Assembly: GCA_038235275.1 (NCBI GenBank)
Contig: JBBSUC010000007.1
Coordinates: 62,001 to 126,000, forward strand
DNA: 64,000 nt
Direction of reading: 5' to 3'
Source of the DNA: Persicitalea sp038235275
Lineage (GTDB): Bacteria > Bacteroidota > Bacteroidia > Cytophagales > Spirosomataceae
Of this stretch, positions 8,397 through 17,239 are shown one piece after another. The notes below the pieces were generated by a model. It was not told the DNA's origin. It saw only the letters and a list, made by a program, of their open reading frames with translations, and did not search any database. The position numbers and the translations under genes are program-made. Each line of letters opens with the position of its first letter. Positions within the stretch are counted from its first letter, which is position 1.

Positions 8397-9537
8397 AGAA
8401 ACCTCGCTGAACTTCGTCCGCGCCATGAAAATGGGCGCTGCGCCGGGCGAATCCACGCCGGGGATATACCGCAAGGAAGCGGGCGAGGGCGAGAGTTTCT
8501 ACGGCTCCTACCACGCCGCCCACGTGCTGGATTTGTTCGGAGAGTTGACGAACCGCCCGGCGGCGGAACTTGATACCTGGGCGGAGCAATTCCAACGGCG
8601 GCAAACCGAGCAGGGGTACTTTTCGGGAAACCCGGTCGACGGTAACCGCGTGCGCTCACTATCTGAAATGGAACCCGTCTGGCACTACACGCGGGGCAAC
8701 ATCTGGGCATTACGGGTTTTGGGACGAAAGCCGGAGCGCGAACTGCGCTTTCTGGAACCGCTGCTGAATGCTGGTACCTTGCGCGATTGGGTGAAGCACT
8801 ACGACTGGAAAAATTCCTGGGCGGCGGCCAACCAACTGCTGGCGGCAGCCACGGCGCTGTTTGCCCAGCGCGACTGGTTCGGGGCGTCGGAGGTGGATGC
8901 CCTGCTCGAAAGTACCCTGTACCCGGTGCTGGAAGAACTCCAGGACCCTAAGACCGGATTCTGGGGAACGCAGTTCGGGGCCGATTTGCCCAATGGCTTG
9001 TTCGGGACAATCCACGTCGTGCCGATCTACTTCGCGCAGGGCTGGCCGCTAAGGCACCTGGAGCGCAGCATCGACTCCACCCTGGCCTGTCAACTACCCG
9101 ACGGGTCCTTCTGGCCCGGCGGCTCGGACTGCCCCGATTTCGACGGGGCCTACCAACTGGTCAACCTCGCCGCCCTGACCGACTACCGCCGGGAAGACGT
9201 AGAAGCGGCTTGCCGAAAGTACCTGGCCCACGCCCTGATGCACGAAAGCCCCGACGGTGTCGGCTGGCTGCTGCACCGCCGCGACAGCCAACCCGCTGAC
9301 TGGGTACCACGTCCGCACTGGATTTGGCAGGAAGGCGCCCGCGACGCCATTGCCGAACTACGCGACGAAGACCCCAATCGCGAGAAAATCATGCTGGGTT
9401 CGTGGTTTTACCCGCTGTCCATCGCGCTCGTGAGTCAGTTGCTTGGTGACACGGGTTACGAAGGGCTGTACCATTATAATCCCGACTCGCTGCACGTCTG
9501 TAATGTATTCGATCAGTCGTTGAATCAATCTTTATAA
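8368..9537 (+). CDS. Cytoplasmic helical-toroid protein of unknown function
   Basis: No signal peptide is visible in this 389-residue protein. Repeated W/H-rich helical segments (YGSYHAAHVLDLFGEL, KHYDWKNSWAAANQLLAAATALF, GTIHVVPIYFAQGWPL, LPDGSFWPGGSDCPDFDGAYQLVNL) suggest an (alpha/alpha)6 toroid such as those of glycosidases or prenyltransferase-like folds. The DGAYQLVNL and PRPHWIWQEGARDAI stretches may line a pocket. Its coupling to the symporter implies action on the imported sugar, for example as an intracellular uronyl hydrolase or epimerase, but this is inference. No named family was recognised. Confidence 0.6.
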   Translation: MQNPGYQRIKETSLNFVRAMKMGAAPGESTPGIYRKEAGEGESFYGSYHAAHVLDLFGELTNRPAAELDTWAEQFQRRQTEQGYFSGNPVDGNRVRSLSEMEPVWHYTRGNIWALRVLGRKPERELRFLEPLLNAGTLRDWVKHYDWKNSWAAANQLLAAATALFAQRDWFGASEVDALLESTLYPVLEELQDPKTGFWGTQFGADLPNGLFGTIHVVPIYFAQGWPLRHLERSIDSTLACQLPDGSFWPGGSDCPDFDGAYQLVNLAALTDYRREDVEAACRKYLAHALMHESPDGVGWLLHRRDSQPADWVPRPHWIWQEGARDAIAELRDEDPNREKIMLGSWFYPLSIALVSQLLGDTGYEGLYHYNPDSLHVCNVFDQSLNQSL

Positions 9538-9556
9538 TACATCCAGAATTCACACC

Positions 9557-11059
9557 ATGGAAAGCAATCGCAGAACTTTTATAAAAACGCTTACCGTCGC
9601 TCCGCTGCTGGCCTCGTCCGATGGCGTGAAGGCGAAATTATCGGTAAGTGACCGTGGGCGTAGCGAACTTAAAAAACTCGGCAACGTCACCATAAAAAAA
9701 CCGAAGGATATCGCCGCTTCGCCCTTCGGAATTGGCTGCGAAACGCTGGATCGCCAACTATGGGAGCCTAAGGAGGTGTATCCCTGGATGAACGACTTGC
9801 CCGTGAAATGGGCGCGGCTGCAAACGGGTTGGAACCGCGTCGAGCGCGTAAAAAATCAGTACGACTGGACCTGGCTGGATGAAAGTGTCGATGGTCTCAT
9901 CGAACGGGGAATACAGCCCTTTTTCAACGTGGGCTACGGCAACAAAAACTACACGGAGGGCGAAACGGGTTCGCATCCGATGATTAGCGCGGAAGTACAA
10001 GTGGCCTGGGCGCGGTTTGTGACGGCATTGGCTAAGAGGTATCGGGGGAAAGTAAAACACTACGAAATTTGGAACGAACCCAACCTCAAAGGCTTCTGGC
10101 GACCGGGTGAAATCGATCCCGCAAGGTACGTCGAACTGGTCAGGCTGTCGGCCCCGCTGATTCGCAAAAACTGTCCGGGCGCTGTCATCGTGGGGGGCGT
10201 GACCTCGCGCCTGCCCTACACCTTTATCCGGGCCATGTTTGAGGCGGGACTGGGCCAGGAAATCGATATTTTTTCCTTTCATCCTTATAGTACCATCCCC
10301 GAAACCTACACCGAAAGGATCGAAGCCCTGAGAAGATTGATCAGACAGTATAATCCGGCCCTCAAAATCTGGCAGGGAGAGAACGGCTTCCCATCCGAAC
10401 CCAAAAGTACCGGGTTCATCGGGGAAGGGCCTTACACCGAAAACATTCAGGCGAAGGTGATGCTGAGGCGATTGCTCACCGACTGCTCCCTGGATATTGC
10501 CATGACGCTCTGGTTTTTGATCGTGGATTTGCACGATTATCCCAAAGGTTCGGGAAACGTGAATTACAAGGGGATTTTAAAATCCAAACCCGAAATAAGC
10601 CCGAAAGTAGCCTTTAAAGCCCTGCAATATCTGGGTAGTCTGGTTCATGGCGAAGTACACACCCGTAACTCGATTATCCACCTCATGGACGGAACCCAAC
10701 CCGCTGGTGAGAAAGAGTATGCCGCGCTGGGACAAGGGGCGGGTAGTCGCCTGGATGGCTTAAGCGCCACCACACTGAACACCGCCAACGGCGTCGTGCT
10801 GGCCTACTGGTCGAAAGAAAAAGCGGCGGATACGTATTCCGACCGGAGCGTCCATCTGTTTCTGTGGGATTGGGAAGGATCGGGTTTCCAAAACCCGGTT
10901 TTGGTCGATCCTTTGTCGGGAGAAATTTTTGAGATCACGGATCACGAAAAATTCTACGACAACGACAAGTACCGCATCAGCCAGGAAGCGCAACTTTTTA
11001 GAGAACTACCCCTCCGCGATTATCCTCTGCTGATTATGGAGAAAAAGGCCGTAGTCTAG
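9557..11059 (+). CDS. GH39-like glycoside hydrolase with Tat-type signal
   Basis: A 500-residue clan GH-A enzyme. The N-terminus carries a twin-arginine signal (NRRTFIKTLTVAPLLAS), unlike the Sec signal of its paralogue at 4526. The acid/base E174 is in YEIWNEPNLKGFW and the nucleophile E275 in IWQGENGFPSE. A C-terminal beta region ends LPLRDYPLLIMEKK. Probably periplasmic. It follows the toroid gene by 19 nt and precedes GH28 by 48 nt in the same operon. Family certain; substrate unknown. Confidence 0.85.
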   Translation: MESNRRTFIKTLTVAPLLASSDGVKAKLSVSDRGRSELKKLGNVTIKKPKDIAASPFGIGCETLDRQLWEPKEVYPWMNDLPVKWARLQTGWNRVERVKNQYDWTWLDESVDGLIERGIQPFFNVGYGNKNYTEGETGSHPMISAEVQVAWARFVTALAKRYRGKVKHYEIWNEPNLKGFWRPGEIDPARYVELVRLSAPLIRKNCPGAVIVGGVTSRLPYTFIRAMFEAGLGQEIDIFSFHPYSTIPETYTERIEALRRLIRQYNPALKIWQGENGFPSEPKSTGFIGEGPYTENIQAKVMLRRLLTDCSLDIAMTLWFLIVDLHDYPKGSGNVNYKGILKSKPEISPKVAFKALQYLGSLVHGEVHTRNSIIHLMDGTQPAGEKEYAALGQGAGSRLDGLSATTLNTANGVVLAYWSKEKAADTYSDRSVHLFLWDWEGSGFQNPVLVDPLSGEIFEITDHEKFYDNDKYRISQEAQLFRELPLRDYPLLIMEKKAVV

Positions 11060-11107
11060 TCGGGAGAGTGCCAGTTTTTTTTACATGGCAACCAAAAAAA
11101 CGAACGA

Positions 11108-12619
11108 ATGAATTTCAGGAACAAGCTATTTTTGATTTGGGCGACTGTTGCCTTTGTAGTCAGTGCCGTTTCCGGGGTCTGTGTCGCACAGTCCACCAAC
11201 GCCGCCGCACGCCCCACCGGAAGCTGGGACGTCTTTGATAGCGGGGCCAAAGGCGATGGCAAAACGATGGACACCAAGGCTATCCAAACCGCCATCGACC
11301 GCTGCCACGCCGCCGGGGGCGGACGGGTCTATCTGCACAACGGCCAATTTCTGTCCGGGACGATTTATTTGAAAAGCCACGTCACGCTGTTCGTCGAAGC
11401 CGGGGCCACGCTGCTGGGCAGCGCCAATGTGGAAGACTACCCGATTACCGCCTCAAAGTATCCTTCTTACACGGGCGAACTGGTCACCAACAAAGCATTT
11501 ATTTACGCCGAAGATGCCGAAAACATTTCCATTCAGGGGCGCGGTACCATCGACGGGCGGGGCGACGATTTCCACGGCCCCTACCTGTTCCCTTCGTTCA
11601 GCGGTCGGCCCCGTATCATCCACCTGCGTAACTGTCGTGATGTGCAGGTGCGTGATCTGACGCTACGCAACTCGGGTTCGTGGGTGCAATCGTACCAGTC
11701 ATGCCGAAACATGGTAATTGACGGCATTACCGTGGATAGTCGGGAAAACAAAGACATCGAAAAGCCCCGCTACGCCACAGTTGGGGGACGCAATACCGAT
11801 GGCCTGGACTTAGTGGATTGCGAACTCGTGCGCATTTCGAATTGCTTTATTGAAAGCGGCGACGACGCGATTTGTTTGAAAAGCTTCTCGCCCGACGAGG
11901 GCTGCCGCAACATCACCATCACCAACTGCACGGTCAGTTCCAATGCCTCGGGCATCAAGATCGGCACCGAGACGAGCGGAGCGTTCGAGGACATCACCAT
12001 CAGCAACTGTACGGTTTTCGACACGCGCGTGGACGCCCTCAGCATTATGTCAGCGGACGGAGCGCGGATCGAACGGATCAGCATTTCCAACGTCACGCTG
12101 CGCAGGGTGAGGGGCGCGCCCATCTTCATCCGACTGGGTAGTCGCAACCGCACCTATCGCAAAAATGTCACGGCCAAAGCGGGGATTCTCCGGGACGTCC
12201 ACATCAGTAACGTTCAAGGCGATTTGCTTTCCAACCGAAGCTGCTCGATCACCGGGCTACCGGACCAGCGAGTCGAGAACATCGTGCTGAAAGATATTCG
12301 ACTGCATTTTACAAAAAACGATGTCGAGGAAAAAAAGTCAGGTGTATCCGCCCCCGATAAAGAAGTGCCGGAATTAGAAAAAGACTACCCCAACGGCAAT
12401 ATGTTCGGGCGGTTGCCTTCCTACGGGTTTTTCATCCGCCATGCCATAAACGTCACGCTGGAAAACGTTAGCCTTGATTTCATCGAAGGGGAAAGTCGCC
12501 CGGCCCTCGTCGCCGACGACGTGGAAGGATTGGAAATGATTGGATTTAAAGCCAGAGCCAGTCTGGACGTAAAAACTAATATTCAAACCACAAACACAAC
12601 GCTGGTTGGCAAAAAGTAG
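11108..12619 (+). CDS. GH28 polygalacturonase-like protein
   Basis: The 503-residue protein has a signal peptide (cut near VCVAQ, ~28) and a right-handed beta-helix with the GH28 hallmarks: DSGAKGDG...DTKAIQTAID at the start, NTDG (229-232) and GDD (251-253). The family normally hydrolyses galacturonan by inversion using three Asp residues, which are present. The third GH28 block, usually GHG, reads NASGIKIGTE (279-288), so the conserved His is missing. This hints at a changed substrate or exo-type activity. Confidence 0.85.
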   Translation: MNFRNKLFLIWATVAFVVSAVSGVCVAQSTNAAARPTGSWDVFDSGAKGDGKTMDTKAIQTAIDRCHAAGGGRVYLHNGQFLSGTIYLKSHVTLFVEAGATLLGSANVEDYPITASKYPSYTGELVTNKAFIYAEDAENISIQGRGTIDGRGDDFHGPYLFPSFSGRPRIIHLRNCRDVQVRDLTLRNSGSWVQSYQSCRNMVIDGITVDSRENKDIEKPRYATVGGRNTDGLDLVDCELVRISNCFIESGDDAICLKSFSPDEGCRNITITNCTVSSNASGIKIGTETSGAFEDITISNCTVFDTRVDALSIMSADGARIERISISNVTLRRVRGAPIFIRLGSRNRTYRKNVTAKAGILRDVHISNVQGDLLSNRSCSITGLPDQRVENIVLKDIRLHFTKNDVEEKKSGVSAPDKEVPELEKDYPNGNMFGRLPSYGFFIRHAINVTLENVSLDFIEGESRPALVADDVEGLEMIGFKARASLDVKTNIQTTNTTLVGKK

Positions 12620-12654
12620 AACACCCCGATTGGGGCTAAATTTTTAAAATCAAA

Positions 12655-13356
12655 ATGAAAAAAACAACACTCATCTTACTCGTCTTTGGCCTCGCTCTTG
12701 CGGCATGGCGGTCAGCCTTGCCCTCTATATTCCTCATTGGCGACAGTATTTCCATTCAATACGGGCCACATCTGGAAGAATACCTGGCCGGATCAGTCAT
12801 CTTCGACCGAAAAAGAGACGACGGCCAAGCGGAGAAAAACCTGGATGTTCCCGTGGGGGCCAACGGCGGCGACTCCCGCATGGTGTTGGCTTATTTGCAG
12901 AAGAAAACTCAGGATACCGCTTTCCACCCCGACTATCTGGTGCTGAATTGCGGCTTGCACGACATCAAGCATGACCCTCAAACGGGGGTTGTCCAAGTGA
13001 CGGAGAAGGAATACCGGGAGAATTTACTGAGTATTGTCGAGTTGCTGAAATCAAAAAACATCGCTTTGATTTGGATCAGAACCACACCCGTGGTGGATTC
13101 TATCCACAACACCAGATCCAAAAGCATTAGGCGTTACGCCGCCGACGTGGCTACCTATAACGCCATCGCGGATTTAATCTGCGAACGAAATAACATTCCG
13201 ACAATCGACCTATTTAGATTCACCGAAAAGCTGGGCATTGAGCAATTTATCGACCATGTCCATTACAATGAACACACCCGTATGCTACAAGCCGCTTTCC
13301 TAGCAGGAAGCATTCAAAGCTACCTGGCGGTGGAAAATAGTAAACCGAGGCGGTAA
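12655..13356 (+). CDS. SGNH/GDSL-family hydrolase (probable carbohydrate esterase)
   Basis: A 233-residue exported protein (signal-like residues 1-20). All four SGNH blocks are present: Ser31 in GDSIS, Gly in GANGGDS (67-73), Asn97 in LNCGLHD and Asp199-x-x-His202 in IDHVHYNE. Such enzymes remove acetyl or methyl groups; rhamnogalacturonan acetylesterases look similar. It lies 35 nt after GH28, which suggests de-esterification of the same polymer. Catalytic class is firm; the ester is inferred. Confidence 0.8.
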   Translation: MKKTTLILLVFGLALAAWRSALPSIFLIGDSISIQYGPHLEEYLAGSVIFDRKRDDGQAEKNLDVPVGANGGDSRMVLAYLQKKTQDTAFHPDYLVLNCGLHDIKHDPQTGVVQVTEKEYRENLLSIVELLKSKNIALIWIRTTPVVDSIHNTRSKSIRRYAADVATYNAIADLICERNNIPTIDLFRFTEKLGIEQFIDHVHYNEHTRMLQAAFLAGSIQSYLAVENSKPRR

Positions 13357-13411
13357 ATGACCCCAAGCCAATTCTAAACTAGGCAAAATGCGAAAGCCAT
13401 AAACCTGAACT

Positions 13412-14110
13412 ATGAGCAATCTTAAAAACAAAACTATTTTCCTCACCGGCGCATCCAGCGGCATCGGCAAAGCCACCGCGCTTTCCCTACTTGACTTGGG
13501 GGCAAATGTCTTCGATTTCAGTCGCCAAAGGCAATTGGCCGAGGAGTTGACACACGAGAACCTGCGTTCCTTCCGGGGCGACGTGAGCGTGGAAGCCGAC
13601 GTGCAAAACGGCTTCGCGGCCTGTCAGGAAGCCTTCGGAACCGTGGATATTTTGCTCAACAACGCGGGCGTTGGTTCGCTTTCGCCCGATCTTTCGACTG
13701 CCGACCTCGACACCTTTGAGGAAATGGTGAACGTCAACATGCGGGGCGTTTTTCTCTGCAACCGCGAAGCCCTGAAAGTGATGAAGCCTAAGGGCGAAGG
13801 CCACATCGTGACGGTGATTTCGATGGCCGGGCAGCGCACCAACCCCAACGCCCCGCTCTACTGCGCCTCTAAGTTCGGGGCGCGCGGCCTGAGCAGCGGC
13901 CTGGCCGATCAGGCCATCAAGCTGGGCATCCGGGTAACGGACATAAACCCCGGCCCCACCGACAGCGATTACTGGGGCGACCGACCAGTACCCCGCGAGA
14001 AATTCCTGAAAGTCGAAGATGTGGCGCGGGTGATCGTCTTTGTCCTCGACCAACCCAAGGAAGTTCTGATCCGCGAAATCAATTTCGACAGCATGAAATT
14101 CCTGGCCTGA
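13412..14110 (+). CDS. Short-chain dehydrogenase/reductase
   Basis: A 232-residue classical SDR. The cofactor motif is TGASSGIG (12-19), followed by NNAG (83-86), and the catalytic set is S137, Y150, K154. It lies 17 nt before uxaC, so it likely oxidises or reduces a sugar or uronate intermediate in the same pathway. It is distinct from the mannonate oxidoreductase-like SDR at 15524. Substrate unknown. Confidence 0.8.
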   Translation: MSNLKNKTIFLTGASSGIGKATALSLLDLGANVFDFSRQRQLAEELTHENLRSFRGDVSVEADVQNGFAACQEAFGTVDILLNNAGVGSLSPDLSTADLDTFEEMVNVNMRGVFLCNREALKVMKPKGEGHIVTVISMAGQRTNPNAPLYCASKFGARGLSSGLADQAIKLGIRVTDINPGPTDSDYWGDRPVPREKFLKVEDVARVIVFVLDQPKEVLIREINFDSMKFLA

Positions 14111-14127
14111 TAGGCGGGCGATTTTCA

Positions 14128-15531
14128 ATGAAAAAATTCATAACCAACGATTTCCTGCTCTACAACGCCACCGGACGCGCGCTCTACCACGACGTAGCGG
14201 CCGGGCTGCCGATCGTGGATTTTCACAACCACATCGACCCGGCGGCTGTGGCGACCAATCGGCAGTTTCAAAATATCCAGGAAGCCTGGGTATTGGGCGA
14301 TCCCTACAAGCACCGTGCGATGCGTATTTGCAGCGTACCCGAGCGACTGATTACGGGCGATGCGCCGGACTTCGACAAATTTGTGGCCTGGGGCAAGTGT
14401 CTGAAAAAAACCGTCGGAAATCCGCTCTTCCACTGGTCGTGTATGGAATTGCAAACCATTTTCGGAATCGAGGAAATATTGGACGAAAGCAACGCGACGC
14501 AGATTTGGGAGAAAGCGAATACGCAACTGGCTACTGACGAATTCCGGGCGCAGGCGATTTTGAAAAAATTCAAGGTGGAAATGCTCTGTACCTCGGATGA
14601 TTTGGCCGATTCGCTGGAACATCATCAGTCATTCGCGGGTCAAAACGTGGGTTTCCAATGCCTGCCTTCGTTGCGAGGCGACAGCATCGTGACTTTTGGT
14701 CAGGCTACGTTTTGGGATTGGTTAAAAAAGATTGAGACGCAAACGGATTCGGTGGTTGTGGATTTAAATTCCTACGAAAAAGCAATCGAAACTCGACTGG
14801 ATTTTTTCCAGAACAGCGGCTGTTTGCTCGCCGATCATTCGTTCGATGCCGGGTTTCAGTACCAGTCAATTGAAGAAAAAGAAGCAAATGTTTTGTTTAA
14901 AAAATTCCTGGCCGAAAAAACACTCGACCCGGAATCCCTTCTAAAACTGCAATCGCATCTTCTGGCTTTTTTAGGAAAAGAATACGCTACGCGCAACTGG
15001 CGGATGCAGCTGCACATCGGGGCATTCCGCTACACCAGCACCCGCTTGCGAAACCAGGTCGGTGGGGCGGGAGGCTTTGCCGCCATTGGGCAAACCGCCG
15101 ACATCGCCGCCCTCAGCCGCTTGCTGGACGATCTGGATAAAGCGGAAAGCCTGCCGAAGACGATCCTGTACACCTTGAATCCGGCCGATAACGCTGCCTT
15201 CGCTTCCCTGACGGGTTCCTTTTCGCAGGATGGCGTGGCCGGGAAAATTCAATTTGGCCCCGCCTGGTGGTACAACGATCATTACCAGGGCATCACCGAG
15301 CAACTCAAAACCCTCGCCAGCTACGGGCTGCTCAGCACGGCCATCGGCATGACGACCGACTCGCGCAGCATTTTTTCCATGACCCGTCACGACTACTACC
15401 GACGGATTATGTGCAATCTGGTGGGGGAATGGGTAGAGTCCGGTCAGTTGCCCGATGATCAAGATTTAATTAAAAACCTTATCGAAGATATTTCTTATAA
15501 CAATATAAAAAACTGGTTATCAAATGAATGA
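14128..15531 (+). CDS. uxaC: Uronate isomerase UxaC
   Basis: This 467-residue cytoplasmic enzyme interconverts glucuronate/fructuronate and galacturonate/tagaturonate, the entry step of hexuronate catabolism. The N-terminus has the family's DFHNHIDPAAVA segment (the metal-binding H-x-H, near residue 34-36), and the length is typical. The conserved FGPAWWYNDH and TDSRSIFSMTRHDYYRR segments lie near residues 377 and 411. It overlaps the following SDR gene by 8 nt. Confidence 0.95.
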   Translation: MKKFITNDFLLYNATGRALYHDVAAGLPIVDFHNHIDPAAVATNRQFQNIQEAWVLGDPYKHRAMRICSVPERLITGDAPDFDKFVAWGKCLKKTVGNPLFHWSCMELQTIFGIEEILDESNATQIWEKANTQLATDEFRAQAILKKFKVEMLCTSDDLADSLEHHQSFAGQNVGFQCLPSLRGDSIVTFGQATFWDWLKKIETQTDSVVVDLNSYEKAIETRLDFFQNSGCLLADHSFDAGFQYQSIEEKEANVLFKKFLAEKTLDPESLLKLQSHLLAFLGKEYATRNWRMQLHIGAFRYTSTRLRNQVGGAGGFAAIGQTADIAALSRLLDDLDKAESLPKTILYTLNPADNAAFASLTGSFSQDGVAGKIQFGPAWWYNDHYQGITEQLKTLASYGLLSTAIGMTTDSRSIFSMTRHDYYRRIMCNLVGEWVESGQLPDDQDLIKNLIEDISYNNIKNWLSNE

Positions 15532-16360
15532 AAATGGCAAAGTAGCGGTAGTGACGGGCGCGGGCGGGACGCTCTGTTCCGAAATGGCGCGGGCCTTGGC
15601 GAGACAGGGCTACCAGGTGGCTCTCTTGGGTCGCAGCCTGGATAAGCTCAAAATAGTGGAAGAAGAAATCAAGCTGGCGGGCGGCATCGCCCTTGCCGTT
15701 TCCGCCGACGTATCGGACGAGACTTCCGTCAAAGCGGCTCATGCAGTGGTCAACGCGCAACTCGGTCCTTGCTCGGTTCTCATCAACGGCGCGGGGGGCA
15801 ACCAAATGGACGCCCTGACCAACATCACCGAATTCGACGAAAAAGAATTGCTTGACGACGATTCCGTCAAGGGGTTCTTTAACTTGAATATGAACGTGTT
15901 CCAAAGCGTGATCAACATCAATACGATGGGGACGGTCATTCCCTGCTTCGTGTTTGGCCGCGACATGGCGGCGCAGCGGGGCGGCAGCATCGTGAATATC
16001 GCCTCCATGAACAGCTACCGACCGCTTACCAAGGTGGGGGCCTACGGCATGGCGAAGGCGGGTATTGCCAACTTCACTCAGTGGCTGGCGGCCTATTTGG
16101 CCCCGGCGAACGTGCGCGTCAACGCCATTGCGCCAGGCTTTTTCCTCAACGACCGCAGCCGCAAGATCATGTTCAACGCCGACGGGTCGCAAACCCAACG
16201 CGCCGAAAGCATCATGAGCCACACGCCCATGAAACGTTTCGGCGAAGCGTCGGAACTGGTCGGCTGCATGAACTGGCTCATTAGCGACGAGGCGGCCGGG
16301 TTCGCCACCGGTATTGTGATTCCCGTCGATGGCGGTTTTTTGGCGAGTTCGGGCGTTTAG
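15524..16360 (+). CDS. SDR-type D-mannonate oxidoreductase (fructuronate reductase)
   Basis: A 278-residue SDR with TGAGG (11-15), INGAGG (87-92) and the catalytic S161, Y174, K178. The long insert around 95-130 and the C-terminus VIPVDGGF are typical of the SDR family that reduces fructuronate to mannonate in Bacillus and Bacteroidota in place of E. coli UxuB. Its position between uxaC and uxuA supplies exactly the missing step. Overlapping translation with uxaC suggests coupling. Confidence 0.85.
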   Translation: MNENGKVAVVTGAGGTLCSEMARALARQGYQVALLGRSLDKLKIVEEEIKLAGGIALAVSADVSDETSVKAAHAVVNAQLGPCSVLINGAGGNQMDALTNITEFDEKELLDDDSVKGFFNLNMNVFQSVININTMGTVIPCFVFGRDMAAQRGGSIVNIASMNSYRPLTKVGAYGMAKAGIANFTQWLAAYLAPANVRVNAIAPGFFLNDRSRKIMFNADGSQTQRAESIMSHTPMKRFGEASELVGCMNWLISDEAAGFATGIVIPVDGGFLASSGV

Positions 16361-16363
16361 GTC

Positions 16364-16407
16364 AGCAGGGCTGTACCCTGCGCTATTACATGAAGCCCTT
16401 TCAGGGC
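16364..16407. repeat. Pair of short palindromes, REP-like
   Basis: Two small hairpins lie side by side: GCAGGG-ctgta-CCCTGC at 16365-16381 and GCCCT-ttc-AGGGC at 16395-16407. The layout resembles extragenic palindromic repeats seen in Bacteroidota. It lies in the 120-nt gap before the RraA-like gene and could also act as an intra-operon mRNA processing or attenuation site. Confidence 0.45.
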
Positions 16408-16480
16408 CACCACTGATTAACAGCAATTTAACAAAATAACATCAGTTAAACAGTTCAACGATTAAACAAATCAACAAAAA

Positions 16481-17239
16481 ATGGAAGCTACACAAAACGG
16501 TATCGAGCAATACAAGAAGGAAGTCGGGATGATGAATCTTGAAAAAATCACCGAAGAACGGGAGCGGATTTCGACCAAAATATTTCCCGTTCCGGACGAC
16601 GAACTGCTGTCTCGCTTTGAGCAACTTTATACGGGCGCGGTAAACGACGTGCTACGGGAATTTTGCCTGATGAACCAGGCCCTGCCCAGCCGAATCGTGC
16701 CGCTGCGCGAGTACCGGACCGTCGCGGGATTTGCCTTCACCGTCAAGAGCGCCCCCAACGCTATGTTGAGCGGCGAGATGGAATTTCGGGTCAAGATGCT
16801 GGACGCCATGAAAGAGAATTCGTTCGTCGTCTGGGACACCAGCCGGGATGAAAAAGGCACCCAATGGGGCGGCGTGATGACCGCCACCGCCAAGGGCAAG
16901 CGCATCAAGGCCGCCTGCATCGACGGCGGCATCCGGGATACGCACCAGATTCTGGAAGCTGATTTTCCAGTCTTTTACAAGTACCGCTCATCCAACGGCA
17001 GTCTGGGGCGCTGCCAGATCACTCACTACCAAACCGTGCTGCAAATCGACGATGTCATCGTCAAGCCTGGCGATGTGCTGCTGGGCGACATCGACGGCGT
17101 GCTGGCCGTCCCGCGCGACATCGCGTACGAGGTGCTGGTCAGGGCCGAGGAAATCAAGGAAAATGAAAAGCTGATTTTTGGCTGGGTCAAGGACGGGGAA
17201 ACCGTGCAATCCATCACGGACAAAGGGGGGTACTTTTGA
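16481..17239 (+). CDS. RraA-family protein (aldolase-like) in the uronate operon
   Basis: This 252-residue protein has the RraA fold markers: AVNDVLRE (near 50), WGGVMTATAKGKRIKAAC and DGGIRD (147-152), then PGDVLLGDIDGVLAVPR. RraA relatives are divalent-metal aldolases/decarboxylases on 2-oxo acids or RNase E regulators. After the key RD pair the sequence reads THQ, with Gln where aldolase members carry an acidic residue. The TGA/ATG overlap with uxuA argues for a metabolic job on a uronate-derived keto acid. The exact reaction is unknown. Confidence 0.75.
   Translation: MEATQNGIEQYKKEVGMMNLEKITEERERISTKIFPVPDDELLSRFEQLYTGAVNDVLREFCLMNQALPSRIVPLREYRTVAGFAFTVKSAPNAMLSGEMEFRVKMLDAMKENSFVVWDTSRDEKGTQWGGVMTATAKGKRIKAACIDGGIRDTHQILEADFPVFYKYRSSNGSLGRCQITHYQTVLQIDDVIVKPGDVLLGDIDGVLAVPRDIAYEVLVRAEEIKENEKLIFGWVKDGETVQSITDKGGYF

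Noticed and set aside
9758..10534. Minus-strand open frame opposite the third GH39-like gene
   Set aside because: Shadow frame; the plus strand carries intact catalytic motifs.
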